Assembly (NCBI GenBank): GCA_003483885.1
Contig: DMXI01000092.1
Location: 17,906 to 81,905, forward strand
DNA from: Microscillaceae bacterium
Lineage (GTDB): Bacteria > Bacteroidota > Bacteroidia > Cytophagales > Microscillaceae
Direction: 5' to 3'
DNA length: 64,000 bases
In this document: piece by piece, positions 17,027-26,031 of the stretch
How the letters are laid out: every line of letters starts with the position of its first letter
Position numbering within the stretch: position 1 is the stretch's first letter
The notes under the pieces: model-generated
What the model was told of the DNA's origin: nothing
The model's input: only the letters and a program-made list of their open reading frames with translations
The model's database searches: none
Position numbers and translations under genes: made by a program

Positions 17027-18535
17027 TTACCAGGCAATACCAAAGTTAAAGGAAATGTCTGCTCCGGTAGTGTTTTCTTTGCTTACCAAATAAGTGAGCG
17101 CATTGGAACCTATACCTAAACGAATAGGACCGGCTCGTAACGAAAAATACCCCGTCATGGCAAAGGCGTTATGCCCTCCAAAACTGGTGGCCAATCCAAA
17201 GTTGGCAATGGTGAATAAATTGAGGTTATACCCCAATTGAAAGCTAGGACGTAAAGTAGCCGTGCCTAACTCGGTAATCCCTTGAGTGTAAGTAGCAAAA
17301 AACTGGTGTAAGTTAAACGTACGTCCTTTCCAATCCTTGGCTGGAACTCTATAAGCAAATTGTAAAGCGACCCGCATAGGCAAGGGTACGTTAAAGGCTT
17401 CTTGAGACGGATTGGGGGTAAAACGAGTAGTTAACGAATCTACAAAAGACTGAGTACTATCAGTCAGGTTATTGTTGCCCAAACCAAGCGTAAAAGGAAT
17501 CCCTTCAAAAGTAAAGTTATCTTTGACCGAATAATTGAGTACCTGATTGCTATACCTTACCAACCCAATGTCTAACAAGCTGGCCGAAAGCGAGATTCTC
17601 TCCTCCAGGGTAACGGTAGCTCCTGCATCAATCCCTAAACCTCGGCCTCTTACTGTAAGAGGACTTGCTGGGTTGCTGGCATCTAATACTGGCTCGTTGT
17701 TGGCGTTTAAACGGTCATAAGGCACCGCCACATTCAAGCGATAATCTACATCAAAACCAATACTGCTTCCATCGGCAGCTGTAGTAATGTTGCCCGAAAA
17801 CCGGGAAGTACGAAGGGCAAACATTCCCTGGATAACCTTGACGCGCCCCCCTACACGTAGTTTAACAGGTTTAGGTCCTAATTTTTTTTTGTTGAAACCA
17901 ATTTTTTGTTTACCAATAGGAATGGGTGCGGCAAATCCAATGGCAAACTCTCTTTGCCAAAAAGCATTTCCACCAAAATTTCCCAAATCCACTGTTTGCC
18001 CAGCAAATTGTTTGTTTCCTTTCCAGGCAAACTGGGCTATATTTTTAGATAAGAACAAGTTACCTTCTACCCGTTCATTTACATCAAAAGATACTGTAAA
18101 TCGTTCCTGATAAACATCCTCAGGTTGACAAAGTTCCGTCGGGTTTCGCATGCTGTAGCGGTGCTTTTGTTTTACAAATTTGATGGCCACCCCTACAGGT
18201 TGGACGTAAAAACCAAAACCTACTCGATTCACCCGATTCAATTCTCCCAATTTGTCCTCTATGCGTTGGTTTGCCTGTTCCGAAGTAAGATTGCTGGTAA
18301 ATAACTCTTCGAGTTCAGCGGCATTTGTGAGATTATTACCAAACCAGGCATAGGCATTACCTAAGTTAATCGTTACCCGCTCATAACCCTCTCCCAGTTT
18401 ACTGGGTAAATAACGAGCACCTTGCAAGCTAAAGTGGCTACCATAGGTAGCAGCAGGGTTATTTTGTGCGTTTATTTGAATGCCATATAGGCATAGATAT
18501 ATGAAAATGAATAATTGAATTCTTAACATAATCAA
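17027..18535 (-). CDS. outer-membrane beta-barrel protein, DUF5723-like
   Basis: The 502-aa protein starts with a signal peptide (LFIFIYLCLYGIQINAQ) and contains many amphipathic strands and terminal aromatic motifs typical of Bacteroidota outer-membrane barrels related to OmpP1/FadL/PorV and DUF5723. Near-repeats such as GLGIDAGATVTLEERISLSASL and IRLGIGSNALTY support a barrel. The C-terminus ends in a strand with a final Trp (SFNFGIAW). It follows the lipoprotein gene at 18579 with a 43-bp gap on the same strand, so the two are probably one operon forming an outer-membrane pair. The transported substrate is unknown. Confidence 0.78.
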   Translation of the reverse strand: MIMLRIQLFIFIYLCLYGIQINAQNNPAATYGSHFSLQGARYLPSKLGEGYERVTINLGNAYAWFGNNLTNAAELEELFTSNLTSEQANQRIEDKLGELNRVNRVGFGFYVQPVGVAIKFVKQKHRYSMRNPTELCQPEDVYQERFTVSFDVNERVEGNLFLSKNIAQFAWKGNKQFAGQTVDLGNFGGNAFWQREFAIGFAAPIPIGKQKIGFNKKKLGPKPVKLRVGGRVKVIQGMFALRTSRFSGNITTAADGSSIGFDVDYRLNVAVPYDRLNANNEPVLDASNPASPLTVRGRGLGIDAGATVTLEERISLSASLLDIGLVRYSNQVLNYSVKDNFTFEGIPFTLGLGNNNLTDSTQSFVDSLTTRFTPNPSQEAFNVPLPMRVALQFAYRVPAKDWKGRTFNLHQFFATYTQGITELGTATLRPSFQLGYNLNLFTIANFGLATSFGGHNAFAMTGYFSLRAGPIRLGIGSNALTYLVSKENTTGADISFNFGIAW

Positions 18536-18578
18536 AAGTTATTGTATCAATATTGCCAAAAGAGATCAACGATGCAGG

Positions 18579-19616
18579 TTAGTTTTTAAGTTTTACTTTC
18601 ACATCAGCAATGATCTGAAAATCATACTGAGTAGAGCCTTCAATGCGCACACTATTGGTAAATCCGTTGGTGTTAAATCCAGTATTAAAGCGAATAAATT
18701 TGGTGTTACGCAGACTGTTGAGCAAAGAAGAAGAGCTAACCGTAACCGTAGCGGTATCTCCTGCACTGATGGGGGAGGGGATTTGAAACAAAGAATCTAT
18801 GATCGTGGTCTGGTCATCAGCCAAAAAATAAGCCTGCACTGTTAAGTTGACTGGAGTCTGGTTATTATGTTTCAAAATAAGATTACCTTCCAAATTTTCG
18901 GCTTCATTGCCTAAGCCTAGGTCAAAGTTATCGGTAGTCTCAAAGCTGGCCGAAACGTTGGGGGCAAACACAATGGCATTGACTGGTGATATTTGTAGAT
19001 TAATATCCATGGTTAAATCGCTGAGATTATTAAAGTTCAGGTTAGTACCTCCTGGCGATTGCACATTTTCCAATGCAATTTCAAGGTTTGCACTTAAGAT
19101 AAGGTTCAATGCTCTTTCCTGAAAAGTGTAAGTCTCGTTTGGTCCTACATCGCGGGTAGTTACGTGGGTAATTAACCCAGTAGTGGTACCTTGATTGCGG
19201 AAAATGATACGCATTCCTGCGGACAAAGAAACCGGAAAAGGATTGGTAAAAGATACATTGGCTGTGACGGAATCTATTTCAACCGATTCGAAAATAATAT
19301 TATTAGTGTTATCGGTTACGGTATAGTTTCGCTGAATAGTATCAATAGGACCAAAAGCGGGCACCAAAGGCACAATGCCTGTATAAATATCCAAACCTAA
19401 AGAACTAGCTGGGATTGCAATGGAAAAGTCGATGTTATCAATACTTGGTTGTTGTAATATTCCTAAGTCACCTTTGACTAGTGGGGCTAAAATCTCTGGT
19501 TCCCAATCTAGCGTAATTTCCTGGGCATTTTCAAGGTTGCAGGCGCTGATGACTCCTCCTAATAACACAACAATCACCCAAAGACGAATCATCGAGAACG
19601 AATTTTTGATTGACAT
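18579..19616 (-). CDS. lipoprotein, beta-rich, operonic partner of the barrel
   Basis: The product has up to 345 residues with a lipoprotein signal (VVLLGGVISAC). The Met at position 9 (19592) gives a more standard signal and may be the true start. The mature chain is Asn/Thr-rich and beta-rich, with late-embryogenesis/Ig-like looking segments such as VTANVSFTNPFPVSLSAGMR and repeated LxVxAYFLADD-type strands. Proteins of this kind commonly accompany DUF5723-type barrels in Cytophagales. It is the first gene of a two-gene unit. No precise function can be given. Confidence 0.75.
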   Translation of the reverse strand: MSIKNSFSMIRLWVIVVLLGGVISACNLENAQEITLDWEPEILAPLVKGDLGILQQPSIDNIDFSIAIPASSLGLDIYTGIVPLVPAFGPIDTIQRNYTVTDNTNNIIFESVEIDSVTANVSFTNPFPVSLSAGMRIIFRNQGTTTGLITHVTTRDVGPNETYTFQERALNLILSANLEIALENVQSPGGTNLNFNNLSDLTMDINLQISPVNAIVFAPNVSASFETTDNFDLGLGNEAENLEGNLILKHNNQTPVNLTVQAYFLADDQTTIIDSLFQIPSPISAGDTATVTVSSSSLLNSLRNTKFIRFNTGFNTNGFTNSVRIEGSTQYDFQIIADVKVKLKN

Positions 19617-19843
19617 AAAAATCTTGTTTAAAATAGATGGTGGTTTATGGTAATAAAACTGGTAAAATAATAAAGCCTAATGCTTCTCAAACACAACGCA
19701 TCGCGACCTTATGGTGCGACAGTTTCGAGATTAAATTTGTTTCTCAATTCAAGAAATTTTATATTTTTTTTCAATGAACAGAGTAATCAACGTATGTGGC
19801 AAAATACGCTTATGATAAATGAAGTGATTAGGGTGGTGGTGTT

Positions 19844-19851
19844 TAACTTTG
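19844..19851 (+). promoter_or_regulatory. -7 element upstream of the SPFH cluster
   Basis: TAACTTTG matches TAnnTTTG and lies 55 bp before the first SPFH gene. No clear -33 box is present. Confidence 0.4.
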
Positions 19852-19906
19852 GTGCAAACGAAAAAAACTGTTCTATGTTTCTATAAGTCGTAAAAAACAA
19901 TTTGTA

Positions 19907-20776
19907 ATGTTTTTTTTAAAGAAAGCTCAGCCTGAACAAGCCTTGGTAAGACAAGGCGCTGGTGGTACCAAAGTAAGTTTGAATCAACTACAAGTGTATC
20001 CCATTGTACACCAATATGCAGTGATTGATTTATCGCTCAAAACCTTGACGTTATCACTTAAAGGGGCTGATGCCGTACTGTGTAAAGATTATATAAAAGC
20101 AGATTTCAAAATAGCTGTTTTTCTAAAAGTGAGTCCTGATCACCAGGACATCGCCACTGTAGCTCAAGTGTTTGATGTCAATCAATTGAACGATAAAGAA
20201 TATCTCGGGCATTATTTTTTACCTCAGGTAGAGTCTGCCATTCGTACCGTGACAAGTGCCTTTGAGTATGTCCAACTTTATGAAGAGAGAGAAGCCTTTA
20301 CAAGGCATGTACTGGAGGAAATAGGAGACGATTTATCAGGTTTTAGGTTAGAAAATATTGCGATAGATTATTTGGAGCAAACTTCGCAGGATTTTTATAA
20401 TGAAGATGATTTTTTGGAGCAGACGGGTAAGGGCAAAATAAACAGGTTAAGACTCGAAAATCATCTAATGACTGCGAAACTGAAAGTAACCGAAATAGAA
20501 GAAACAGCCAGAATAGAACAAGAAGCAAACCGAGTAAGGTTTGAGCTTGAACACGCCACCAAAAAAATAGAACTCGAGCACCGGTTGGAAATTGCTCATT
20601 TGACTGCCGAACAAGAACTCATTCAAGATATGACCTCTGGTAAATCATCTAAATCTGATACTGACCTGGATCAAAAGATAAAAGCCATCAGATTAAGAGC
20701 ACAGCAAGAAAGAGAGCGGCTGGAGCAATTACTCAAGAAAAAGGAAGCACAAGACAACAAATCAAAGGACAATTAA
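19907..20776 (+). CDS. short SPFH/flotillin-like protein without membrane anchor
   Basis: The 289-aa protein aligns with the N-terminal half of the flotillin-like gene at 22853: PEQALVRQGAGGTKVS versus PQGKALIRTGRGGVKVS, VYPIVHQYAVIDLSLKTLTL, the CKDYIKADFKI strand, and AIDYLEQTS. It lacks the N-terminal membrane segment and has a short charged coiled coil (about 190-285) in place of the long Ala/Glu-rich coil. SPFH proteins build membrane-associated rings; this truncated form may mix with the full-length proteins. It is the first of four same-strand genes, 17 bp before the next. Confidence 0.75.
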   Translation: MFFLKKAQPEQALVRQGAGGTKVSLNQLQVYPIVHQYAVIDLSLKTLTLSLKGADAVLCKDYIKADFKIAVFLKVSPDHQDIATVAQVFDVNQLNDKEYLGHYFLPQVESAIRTVTSAFEYVQLYEEREAFTRHVLEEIGDDLSGFRLENIAIDYLEQTSQDFYNEDDFLEQTGKGKINRLRLENHLMTAKLKVTEIEETARIEQEANRVRFELEHATKKIELEHRLEIAHLTAEQELIQDMTSGKSSKSDTDLDQKIKAIRLRAQQERERLEQLLKKKEAQDNKSKDN

Positions 20777-20793
20777 ACAATAATCTTAAGCGC

Positions 20794-21789
20794 ATGGATC
20801 CTATAATTATTTTATTCATTGTAGCATTACTCTTTTTGTTAATAGGCATTTGGATATGGCTCAAGCATTACAAAACAGCCCCTTTTGGATTTGCGTTGGT
20901 GCGGTTTGGTCAAGGAGGGTTACGGGTGTCTTTTACCAAAATGATGGTATTTCCAATGGTGCATAAATTAGAGTATCTAGACCTGCGCCTGAAGCATTTT
21001 TCTATGAAGCACATGGGTGAAAGTGGAGCGTTTTGCCGGAATAATCTACGCGTAAACTTATTGTTTAACGTTTTTATCCGTGTAAACCCTCAAGCCGAAA
21101 GTGTAGCCAAGGTTGCCCAAAGTATAGGGTGTAAACGAGCCGGAGATCCAGAATTGCTACAAAGCCTCTTTTTAGCCAGGTTTCAAGAAGCCATCAAGAC
21201 CGTTACTAAAGGGTTTGACTATGAAGATATCGTGAAGCATCGCAGTGAATATTGCCATCAAATACTCCAGGTGATTGGGGTGGATTTGAACGGATTTGTG
21301 CTAAATAATATTGTCTTGACTCACTTAAGCTTGGTAGATATGCATTCCCTGGATCCTGATAATATTTTGGACGCGGAAGCCATTCATCTACAGGTGAAAA
21401 AGTGTGCAGCTGTTCTACAAGAAAATAACCAGCAAGAGGCTGGGTTACAAAGAGAATTTAAAGAAATTCAACTACAGCTCAATGAACAAAAATTAATGCT
21501 CAAAAACCAAATAGATGAAGAAGAAGCATTGCATGAGGCGAATATTCGGTTTTTGGAAGAGGAAGCGGGTTTAGATGAAAGAATGACCTATTTGAAGGTG
21601 AAACAAAAGGGAGAAATATCGAGCGATATCAAAAAAAGGTTGGAAAAACAGGTCGATGAAATTGCACAAAAAAAATTGGCCCTTAAAACTCAACTAGAAT
21701 TGGAAGAAAAAAGCATTAAAGTACGCTACCAACGTAAAATTCTGGCAGCTCGCCAAAGCGATGAACTTCCTCCTGAAGCAACAACGTAA
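20794..21789 (+). CDS. membrane-anchored short SPFH/flotillin-like protein
   Basis: The 331-aa protein has one N-terminal transmembrane helix (about 4-24, IIILFIVALLFLLIGIWIWL), an SPFH-like domain (about 28-185) with FALVRFGQGGLRVSFTKMM and DPDNILDAEAI, also seen in the large flotillin at 22853, and a coiled coil (about 190-315) rich in Gln/Glu/Lys. It shares the order TM-SPFH-coil with the large protein but lacks about 490 coil residues. Together with the flanking gene it gives three SPFH paralogues in one cluster, which is unusual. Confidence 0.78.
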   Translation: MDPIIILFIVALLFLLIGIWIWLKHYKTAPFGFALVRFGQGGLRVSFTKMMVFPMVHKLEYLDLRLKHFSMKHMGESGAFCRNNLRVNLLFNVFIRVNPQAESVAKVAQSIGCKRAGDPELLQSLFLARFQEAIKTVTKGFDYEDIVKHRSEYCHQILQVIGVDLNGFVLNNIVLTHLSLVDMHSLDPDNILDAEAIHLQVKKCAAVLQENNQQEAGLQREFKEIQLQLNEQKLMLKNQIDEEEALHEANIRFLEEEAGLDERMTYLKVKQKGEISSDIKKRLEKQVDEIAQKKLALKTQLELEEKSIKVRYQRKILAARQSDELPPEATT

Positions 21790-22083
21790 TCTGGTAGGAT
21801 TTTGAGCGAAAAACATAAAAAATTAGCGAATATCTTGCTAATTATTAGTGAGTTGTATAAAGCGATTATTTAAAGTATTTCAAATATTGTAACCTTTTTG
21901 CTGCATTTTGAGTAAATATTACTAACATATACAATATATGTTTACGTAAGTTAAGTGATCAAATCTCACCTTAGAAGAAACACCCTGTTTTCCCTGTCAG
22001 AAGATTTGAGTAAAATTTTTGCATCTACATGAATTACATAATCCAGAAATTATGTAATATTGGATAACTATACCTACACAATT
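21790..22083. other. 294-bp gap with inverted repeats upstream of the YqiJ-like gene
   Basis: No gene is visible. There is an imperfect palindrome around 21922-21942 (AACATAT / ATATGTT) and the strong palindrome at 22033-22058 just before the next start codon, so this gap likely carries a separate promoter for the downstream pair. Confidence 0.45.
22033..22058. promoter_or_regulatory. 10-bp palindrome before the YqiJ-like gene
   Basis: ATTACATAAT / ATTATGTAAT form perfect arms with a 6-base spacer, ending 26 bp before the ATG at 22084. It looks like an operator for a dimeric regulator or a start-site hairpin. Confidence 0.5.
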
Positions 22084-22791
22084 ATGAGTGAATTGATTAA
22101 TAATGCATTTGGGCCACAAAACCTGGTTTATACTGTCCTCTTATTACTCATCTTATTTTATTGGTTAACCGTGATTGTCGGCGTGTTCGATGTAGACTCT
22201 TTTGACGTTGATGTGGATGTAGACGTGGATGTTGATATTGACGTTGATGTCGACGTTGATGCTGATGTGGATGTAGACGCAGATGCAGACGTTGACAGTG
22301 GTTCTTCTGGTGGAGTAAATCCTTTCTTTAAAGTACTAGCCTTTTTTAACATTGGCAAAGTTCCCTTTATGATTTTTTTGAGTATTCTTCTTGTGTTTTT
22401 ATGGATGGGAGGAATGTTCGCCAATAAATACCTTGGAGTTGATAAATTAGGAATGTCGGCAGGTTTGTTTGGCTTTGTGGTTTTTATAGTAAACTTTTCG
22501 GTAGGAATTTTTCTTACCAAAGCAGCTACCCAACCACTAAGAGGAGTGTTCAAAGAAACTTCGTCTGAATTTGAAACCCAAGACGATATTCTTGGTAAAG
22601 TATGTGAAATTATCGTACGAACCACGGATACAGGCATAGGTCAAGCTGAGTTGGCAGGCGAACAAGAAGGAGCCATTCTGTTGTCAGTGAGAGCCCACGA
22701 AGGACATACTTTGAATAAAGGTGATAAGGCGCTAATTATTAGCTACGATGAAGAAGGAGAGTTTTATCTTGTAACTCCTTTTGATCATTAA
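22084..22791 (+). CDS. YqiJ/NfeD-like inner-membrane protein with Asp-Val repeat
   Basis: I choose the ATG at 22084 (235 aa); an in-frame TTG at 22060 would add eight residues. The layout is TM1 (about 15-35), an acidic loop made of alternating Asp-Val/Asp-Ala (about 40-72), NIGKVPFMIFL and two further TM helices (about 80-145), and an OB-fold C-terminus (about 165-235; DILGKVCEIIVRTTDTGIGQ, KGDKALIISYDEEG). E. coli YqiJ has the same order, including a matching NIGRxP motif and OB-fold, and pairs with flotillin YqiK. The following gene is the flotillin, so the pair is conserved. The acidic loop may bind Ca2+; that is inference. Confidence 0.82.
   Translation: MSELINNAFGPQNLVYTVLLLLILFYWLTVIVGVFDVDSFDVDVDVDVDVDIDVDVDVDADVDVDADADVDSGSSGGVNPFFKVLAFFNIGKVPFMIFLSILLVFLWMGGMFANKYLGVDKLGMSAGLFGFVVFIVNFSVGIFLTKAATQPLRGVFKETSSEFETQDDILGKVCEIIVRTTDTGIGQAELAGEQEGAILLSVRAHEGHTLNKGDKALIISYDEEGEFYLVTPFDH
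22204..22296 (+). repeat. imperfect GAYGTN hexanucleotide repeat encoding Asp-Val units
   Basis: About fifteen tandem six-base units (GATGTG, GACGTT, GATGCT and variants) encode alternating Asp with Val, Ile or Ala. The third codon positions vary, so selection seems to act on the peptide rather than the DNA. Copy number could change by slippage. Confidence 0.85.
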
Positions 22792-22852
22792 AAACTATCT
22801 GAAAATTAATATTTTAACTTAATATAACGTGTAATCTAACTAATTAAACAAT

Positions 22853-25315
22853 ATGGATTTGATACTCTTAATTGGAGGTGGTGTCCTCCTGTTCTTAGTA
22901 ATTGCTTTTTTCATTGCTTTTTCAAAATGGTATAAAAAAGTACCACAGGGAAAAGCACTGATTAGAACAGGTAGAGGCGGAGTGAAGGTAAGTTTTGACA
23001 AGGGGATGATGGTTTACCCTGTATTACACAAGATGGAGATTATGGATATTTCCATTAAAAGTTTTACAATCAGTCGAACTGGTAAAGAAGGACTGATTTG
23101 TAAAGATAACATGCGGGCAGATATTAGAGTGAACTTTTTTATAAGGGTAAATAACACTCCTGATGCTGTTAAGAAAGTAGCCAATGCCATTGGGGTACAA
23201 AGGGCCTCAGATGAGAGCCTATTGATCGAACTATTTGAAGCACGTTTTTCAGAAGCTTTGAAAACTGTTGGAAAGAGCTTTGACTTTGTAGAGTTATATG
23301 ATCAAAGGGAGCGGTTTAAGCAAGAAATGCTTGAGATCTCTAACAAAGATTTGGGAGGATACAGCCTTGAAAACGCAGCGATTGACTATTTGGAGCAAAC
23401 TTCAGTAGATGCGCTGAATCCTGATAATATTCTGGATGCTGAAGGTATTGAGAAGATTGTAGGGATTACTTCGGCTAAGATGGAGGCAACTAAAAAGAGA
23501 GAGAATGAGAAGAAAGCCGAAATAGGCAGACTGGATACCGAAATGCGAGAAAAGGAGCTGGCCTATGAAAAAGATATTGCGATAAAAGAAGCCGCCCAAA
23601 AAACGGAAATATCAACAACCGAAGATCGTGAAGAACATGAGCGCATCAAAGTAAGAGAAGAAATGGCGCGGAAGAACATGGAGGAAGAAAAGAAAACCGG
23701 GCAGGCAGAGAAGTTGGAAGATGAAAAAAATGCGCGGGAGTTGATGAAGGCAGAAAAGCTGCGGGAGAAGGAAGAAGTGAAAGAGGTAGAGGATGTGAAG
23801 AAGCAGCAGGAGTTGTCTGAAAACAAACGTTTGGAAGAAGTAGAGAAAGCACAGATTGAGAAAGAGAAAATCTTAGAAAGAGAACGTAAAGAAATTCAGG
23901 AGCTCATTCGTCAAAGAGTGGAAGTAGAGCGCGAAACTGTACAAGAAGAAGAGAAAATCAAGGATACTCGAGCTCATGCTGATGTAGATCGTAAAAACCA
24001 AGTAGCGATGAAAGAGCGTGAAAATGAAGCTGAAGTAGCCTTGGTTGAGCAAATCAAAGCGGCTGAAGCGGCTCAAAAGGCAGCAGAACTGAAGTCTCAA
24101 CAGCTGGAAATAGAAGCCCAAACTCGCCTGAAAGTAACCAAACAAGATGCAGAGTCTAAAAAATTAATGGCGGATGCGCAGGCTGAAGAATCAGCTTCAC
24201 TTGGATTGGCTGAAGCTCGAGTAATGGAAGCTAAAGCGCAGGCATTGGAAGATCAAGGTACTGCCGAGGCTAACATCATTGAGAAAAAATCACTGGCTGA
24301 AGCCAAAGGAATCGAAGCGCAAAAAGCAGCAGAAAACGCAGCTTACGAAGAAAAAGGAAAAATTGAAGCCCGTTTGTTAGAAGAGCAAGGAATTGCCGAA
24401 TCTAAGGTAATGGAGATCAAAGCCGAATCTGAGAAGAAACAACAATTGGCGATGGCTGAAGCCGAAAAAGCGAAAGGATTGGTAGAAGCTGAAGTAGAAG
24501 AGGCCAAAGCTGAAGCACGTAAAAAAGCTGGTGTAGCCGAAGCCCAAATAGAGGAGGCCAAGGCAGAAGCTGCTAAAAAAGCAGGTATTGTAGAAGCCGA
24601 GATAGCCGAAGCCAAGGCGGAAGCTACCAAAAAGGCTGGTTTTGCCGAAGCCGAAGTATTAAGAGCCAAAGCTGAATCTGAGAAGGCGCGTGGTTTGGTA
24701 GAAGCCGAAATTGCCGAAGCCAAAGCCGAAGCGCTTCGTAAACAAGGATTGGCCGAAGCTGAAGCTATGGAAGCCAAAGCATTGATTGATGCTAAACAAA
24801 CCGCGGCCAAAGCTGAAGCGCTTAAGAAGATGGAAGGCATCGGTAAAGAGTTTGAAGAGTTCCGTTTGAAATTAGAAAAAGATACCAAAGTAGAATTAGC
24901 TGGAATTGAAATCCAGAAAGCGGTAGCTGAAGCTCAAGCAGCTGCCTTGGCTGAAGCCTTCAAAAACAGTAAGATTGATATCGTGGGTGGTGAAACAATG
25001 TTCTACGAAAACATTATGAATGTTATTCGTCGTGGTAAAACCCTGGATACTTTTGTAAATGGAAGCCAAACCCTCAGCGAATTGAAGGGAGCTTTGTTGA
25101 ACGGTGAAGGAGCCTCGTTTATTGGTAAACTACGTGATTTTGTGTCGGAGTTTAAAATAAGCGCACAGGATGTCAAAGATTTGAGTATCTCAGCTTTAAT
25201 CTTGAAGATGTCTGGGTTGACCGAAAACGTGAATACCCAAAAGATGTTGACAACCTTATTGGATATGGCCAAAAAAGTAGGCTTGGCCGACGAAAAGGCA
25301 AGTAAGCTGTTATAA
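22853..25315 (+). CDS. large flotillin-like (YqiK-type) SPFH protein
   Basis: The 820-aa protein has one N-terminal TM helix (about 3-22), an SPFH domain (about 25-200) with GKALIRTGRGGVKVSF and AIDYLEQTSVDALNPDNILD, a highly charged coiled coil (about 205-400), and a long Ala/Glu/Lys repeat region (about 400-690, units like AEAEIAEAKAEA) ahead of a C-terminal helical domain (about 700-820). Flotillins assemble membrane-bound cages and scaffold microdomains. The gene follows the YqiJ-like gene after 61 bp, as in other yqiJ-yqiK pairs, and ends at a very strong terminator. It is longer than E. coli YqiK (about 550 aa) because of the extended coil. Confidence 0.85.
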   Translation: MDLILLIGGGVLLFLVIAFFIAFSKWYKKVPQGKALIRTGRGGVKVSFDKGMMVYPVLHKMEIMDISIKSFTISRTGKEGLICKDNMRADIRVNFFIRVNNTPDAVKKVANAIGVQRASDESLLIELFEARFSEALKTVGKSFDFVELYDQRERFKQEMLEISNKDLGGYSLENAAIDYLEQTSVDALNPDNILDAEGIEKIVGITSAKMEATKKRENEKKAEIGRLDTEMREKELAYEKDIAIKEAAQKTEISTTEDREEHERIKVREEMARKNMEEEKKTGQAEKLEDEKNARELMKAEKLREKEEVKEVEDVKKQQELSENKRLEEVEKAQIEKEKILERERKEIQELIRQRVEVERETVQEEEKIKDTRAHADVDRKNQVAMKERENEAEVALVEQIKAAEAAQKAAELKSQQLEIEAQTRLKVTKQDAESKKLMADAQAEESASLGLAEARVMEAKAQALEDQGTAEANIIEKKSLAEAKGIEAQKAAENAAYEEKGKIEARLLEEQGIAESKVMEIKAESEKKQQLAMAEAEKAKGLVEAEVEEAKAEARKKAGVAEAQIEEAKAEAAKKAGIVEAEIAEAKAEATKKAGFAEAEVLRAKAESEKARGLVEAEIAEAKAEALRKQGLAEAEAMEAKALIDAKQTAAKAEALKKMEGIGKEFEEFRLKLEKDTKVELAGIEIQKAVAEAQAAALAEAFKNSKIDIVGGETMFYENIMNVIRRGKTLDTFVNGSQTLSELKGALLNGEGASFIGKLRDFVSEFKISAQDVKDLSISALILKMSGLTENVNTQKMLTTLLDMAKKVGLADEKASKLL

Positions 25316-25322
25316 AACATTT

Positions 25323-25360
25323 GGTACAAGGCGTTGATACCTTTACGCCTTGTACCTTTT
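25323..25360 (+). terminator. strong intrinsic terminator after the flotillin gene
   Basis: GGTACAAGGCGT / ACGCCTTGTACC, 12-bp perfect arms (25323-25334, 25345-25356) with a 10-base loop and a T-rich tail. It lies 7 bp after the stop and splits the cluster into two transcription units or attenuates read-through. Confidence 0.85.
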
Positions 25361-25378
25361 ATTTTAAAAATCCTTAAA

Positions 25379-26011
25379 ATGGCTGATACCCAGGCTAGTT
25401 CCTTCAAAGAAGAAATAGAATGGTTGAAAAAGGTGATCGATTTCCAGTTTTTCCATAGTTTCAACCAAAGACCACCAAACAAAGGATCAAATGTTATACA
25501 GGCAAAAGTAGTAAACGATATTTTACCGCCAGAGCTGGAGGGTGTAGATGCTTATGCAAAGTTTTTACACGAAAGTGCGCTATCTTTTGACGAACGTTTG
25601 CTGCTAATATTGGCTTTGGTTAATCATATTGATCCAGTTTTTTTACCTGCAATATTTTATAACCAAGGACAACACAGTAAGGTGGAACAACGTCGCCCTA
25701 CTTTGCGACAAAATCTTCTTTTTGGCGGAACGACAGGAACTAATCCAAATTGGTTCATTCCTACAGGGTTAACATTTCTTTTTGTAAGAGGAGGAAAAGA
25801 CTATGGGGAGCGAATGGAAGCTCAACAGGTTTTTGCCCAAAGCAACGTGTTATCTGAAAAAGGAGTGATATTATTGGAGCCTCACCTAAAAGGAGAGCCA
25901 ACCCTCAGTGGAAGATTGACCGTAATGGAATCTTATATTGAGTTATTTACCTTAGGCTATATGATAAATCAGGAGCTCAATAGTCTAAAATATCCTAAAA
26001 ACAGACATTGA
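25379..26011 (+). CDS. stand-alone homologue of the eCIS-ATPase N-terminal domain (tentative)
   Basis: From the ATG at 25379 the product is 210 aa (an upstream TTG at 25334 lies inside the terminator and is rejected). The sequence LPPELEGVDAYAKFLHE, followed by SFDERLLLILALVNHIDP, FIPTGLTFLF, and a final EPTLSGRL segment, matches what I remember of the N-terminal domain of AAA ATPases encoded in Bacteroidota extracellular contractile injection loci. Here no Walker motifs follow; the chain stops after YPKNRH. There is no signal peptide or TM helix. It is 20 bp from the cargo-like gene, suggesting the two act together. The homology needs a profile search. Confidence 0.5.
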   Translation: MADTQASSFKEEIEWLKKVIDFQFFHSFNQRPPNKGSNVIQAKVVNDILPPELEGVDAYAKFLHESALSFDERLLLILALVNHIDPVFLPAIFYNQGQHSKVEQRRPTLRQNLLFGGTTGTNPNWFIPTGLTFLFVRGGKDYGERMEAQQVFAQSNVLSEKGVILLEPHLKGEPTLSGRLTVMESYIELFTLGYMINQELNSLKYPKNRH

Positions 26012-26031
26012 TATTCCCGTAAAGGAAAATT

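Noticed and set aside
22060..22083. TTG start for the YqiJ-like gene
   Set aside because: An ATG eight codons later gives a normal N-terminus; the upstream part overlaps the edge of the palindrome.
22158..22637. 159-codon minus-strand frame across the Asp-Val repeat
   Set aside because: Simple-sequence Ser/Thr translation opposite a real gene.
24343..24888. 181-codon minus-strand frame inside the flotillin gene
   Set aside because: Shadow of the repetitive Ala/Glu codons; Ala/Ser-only translation.
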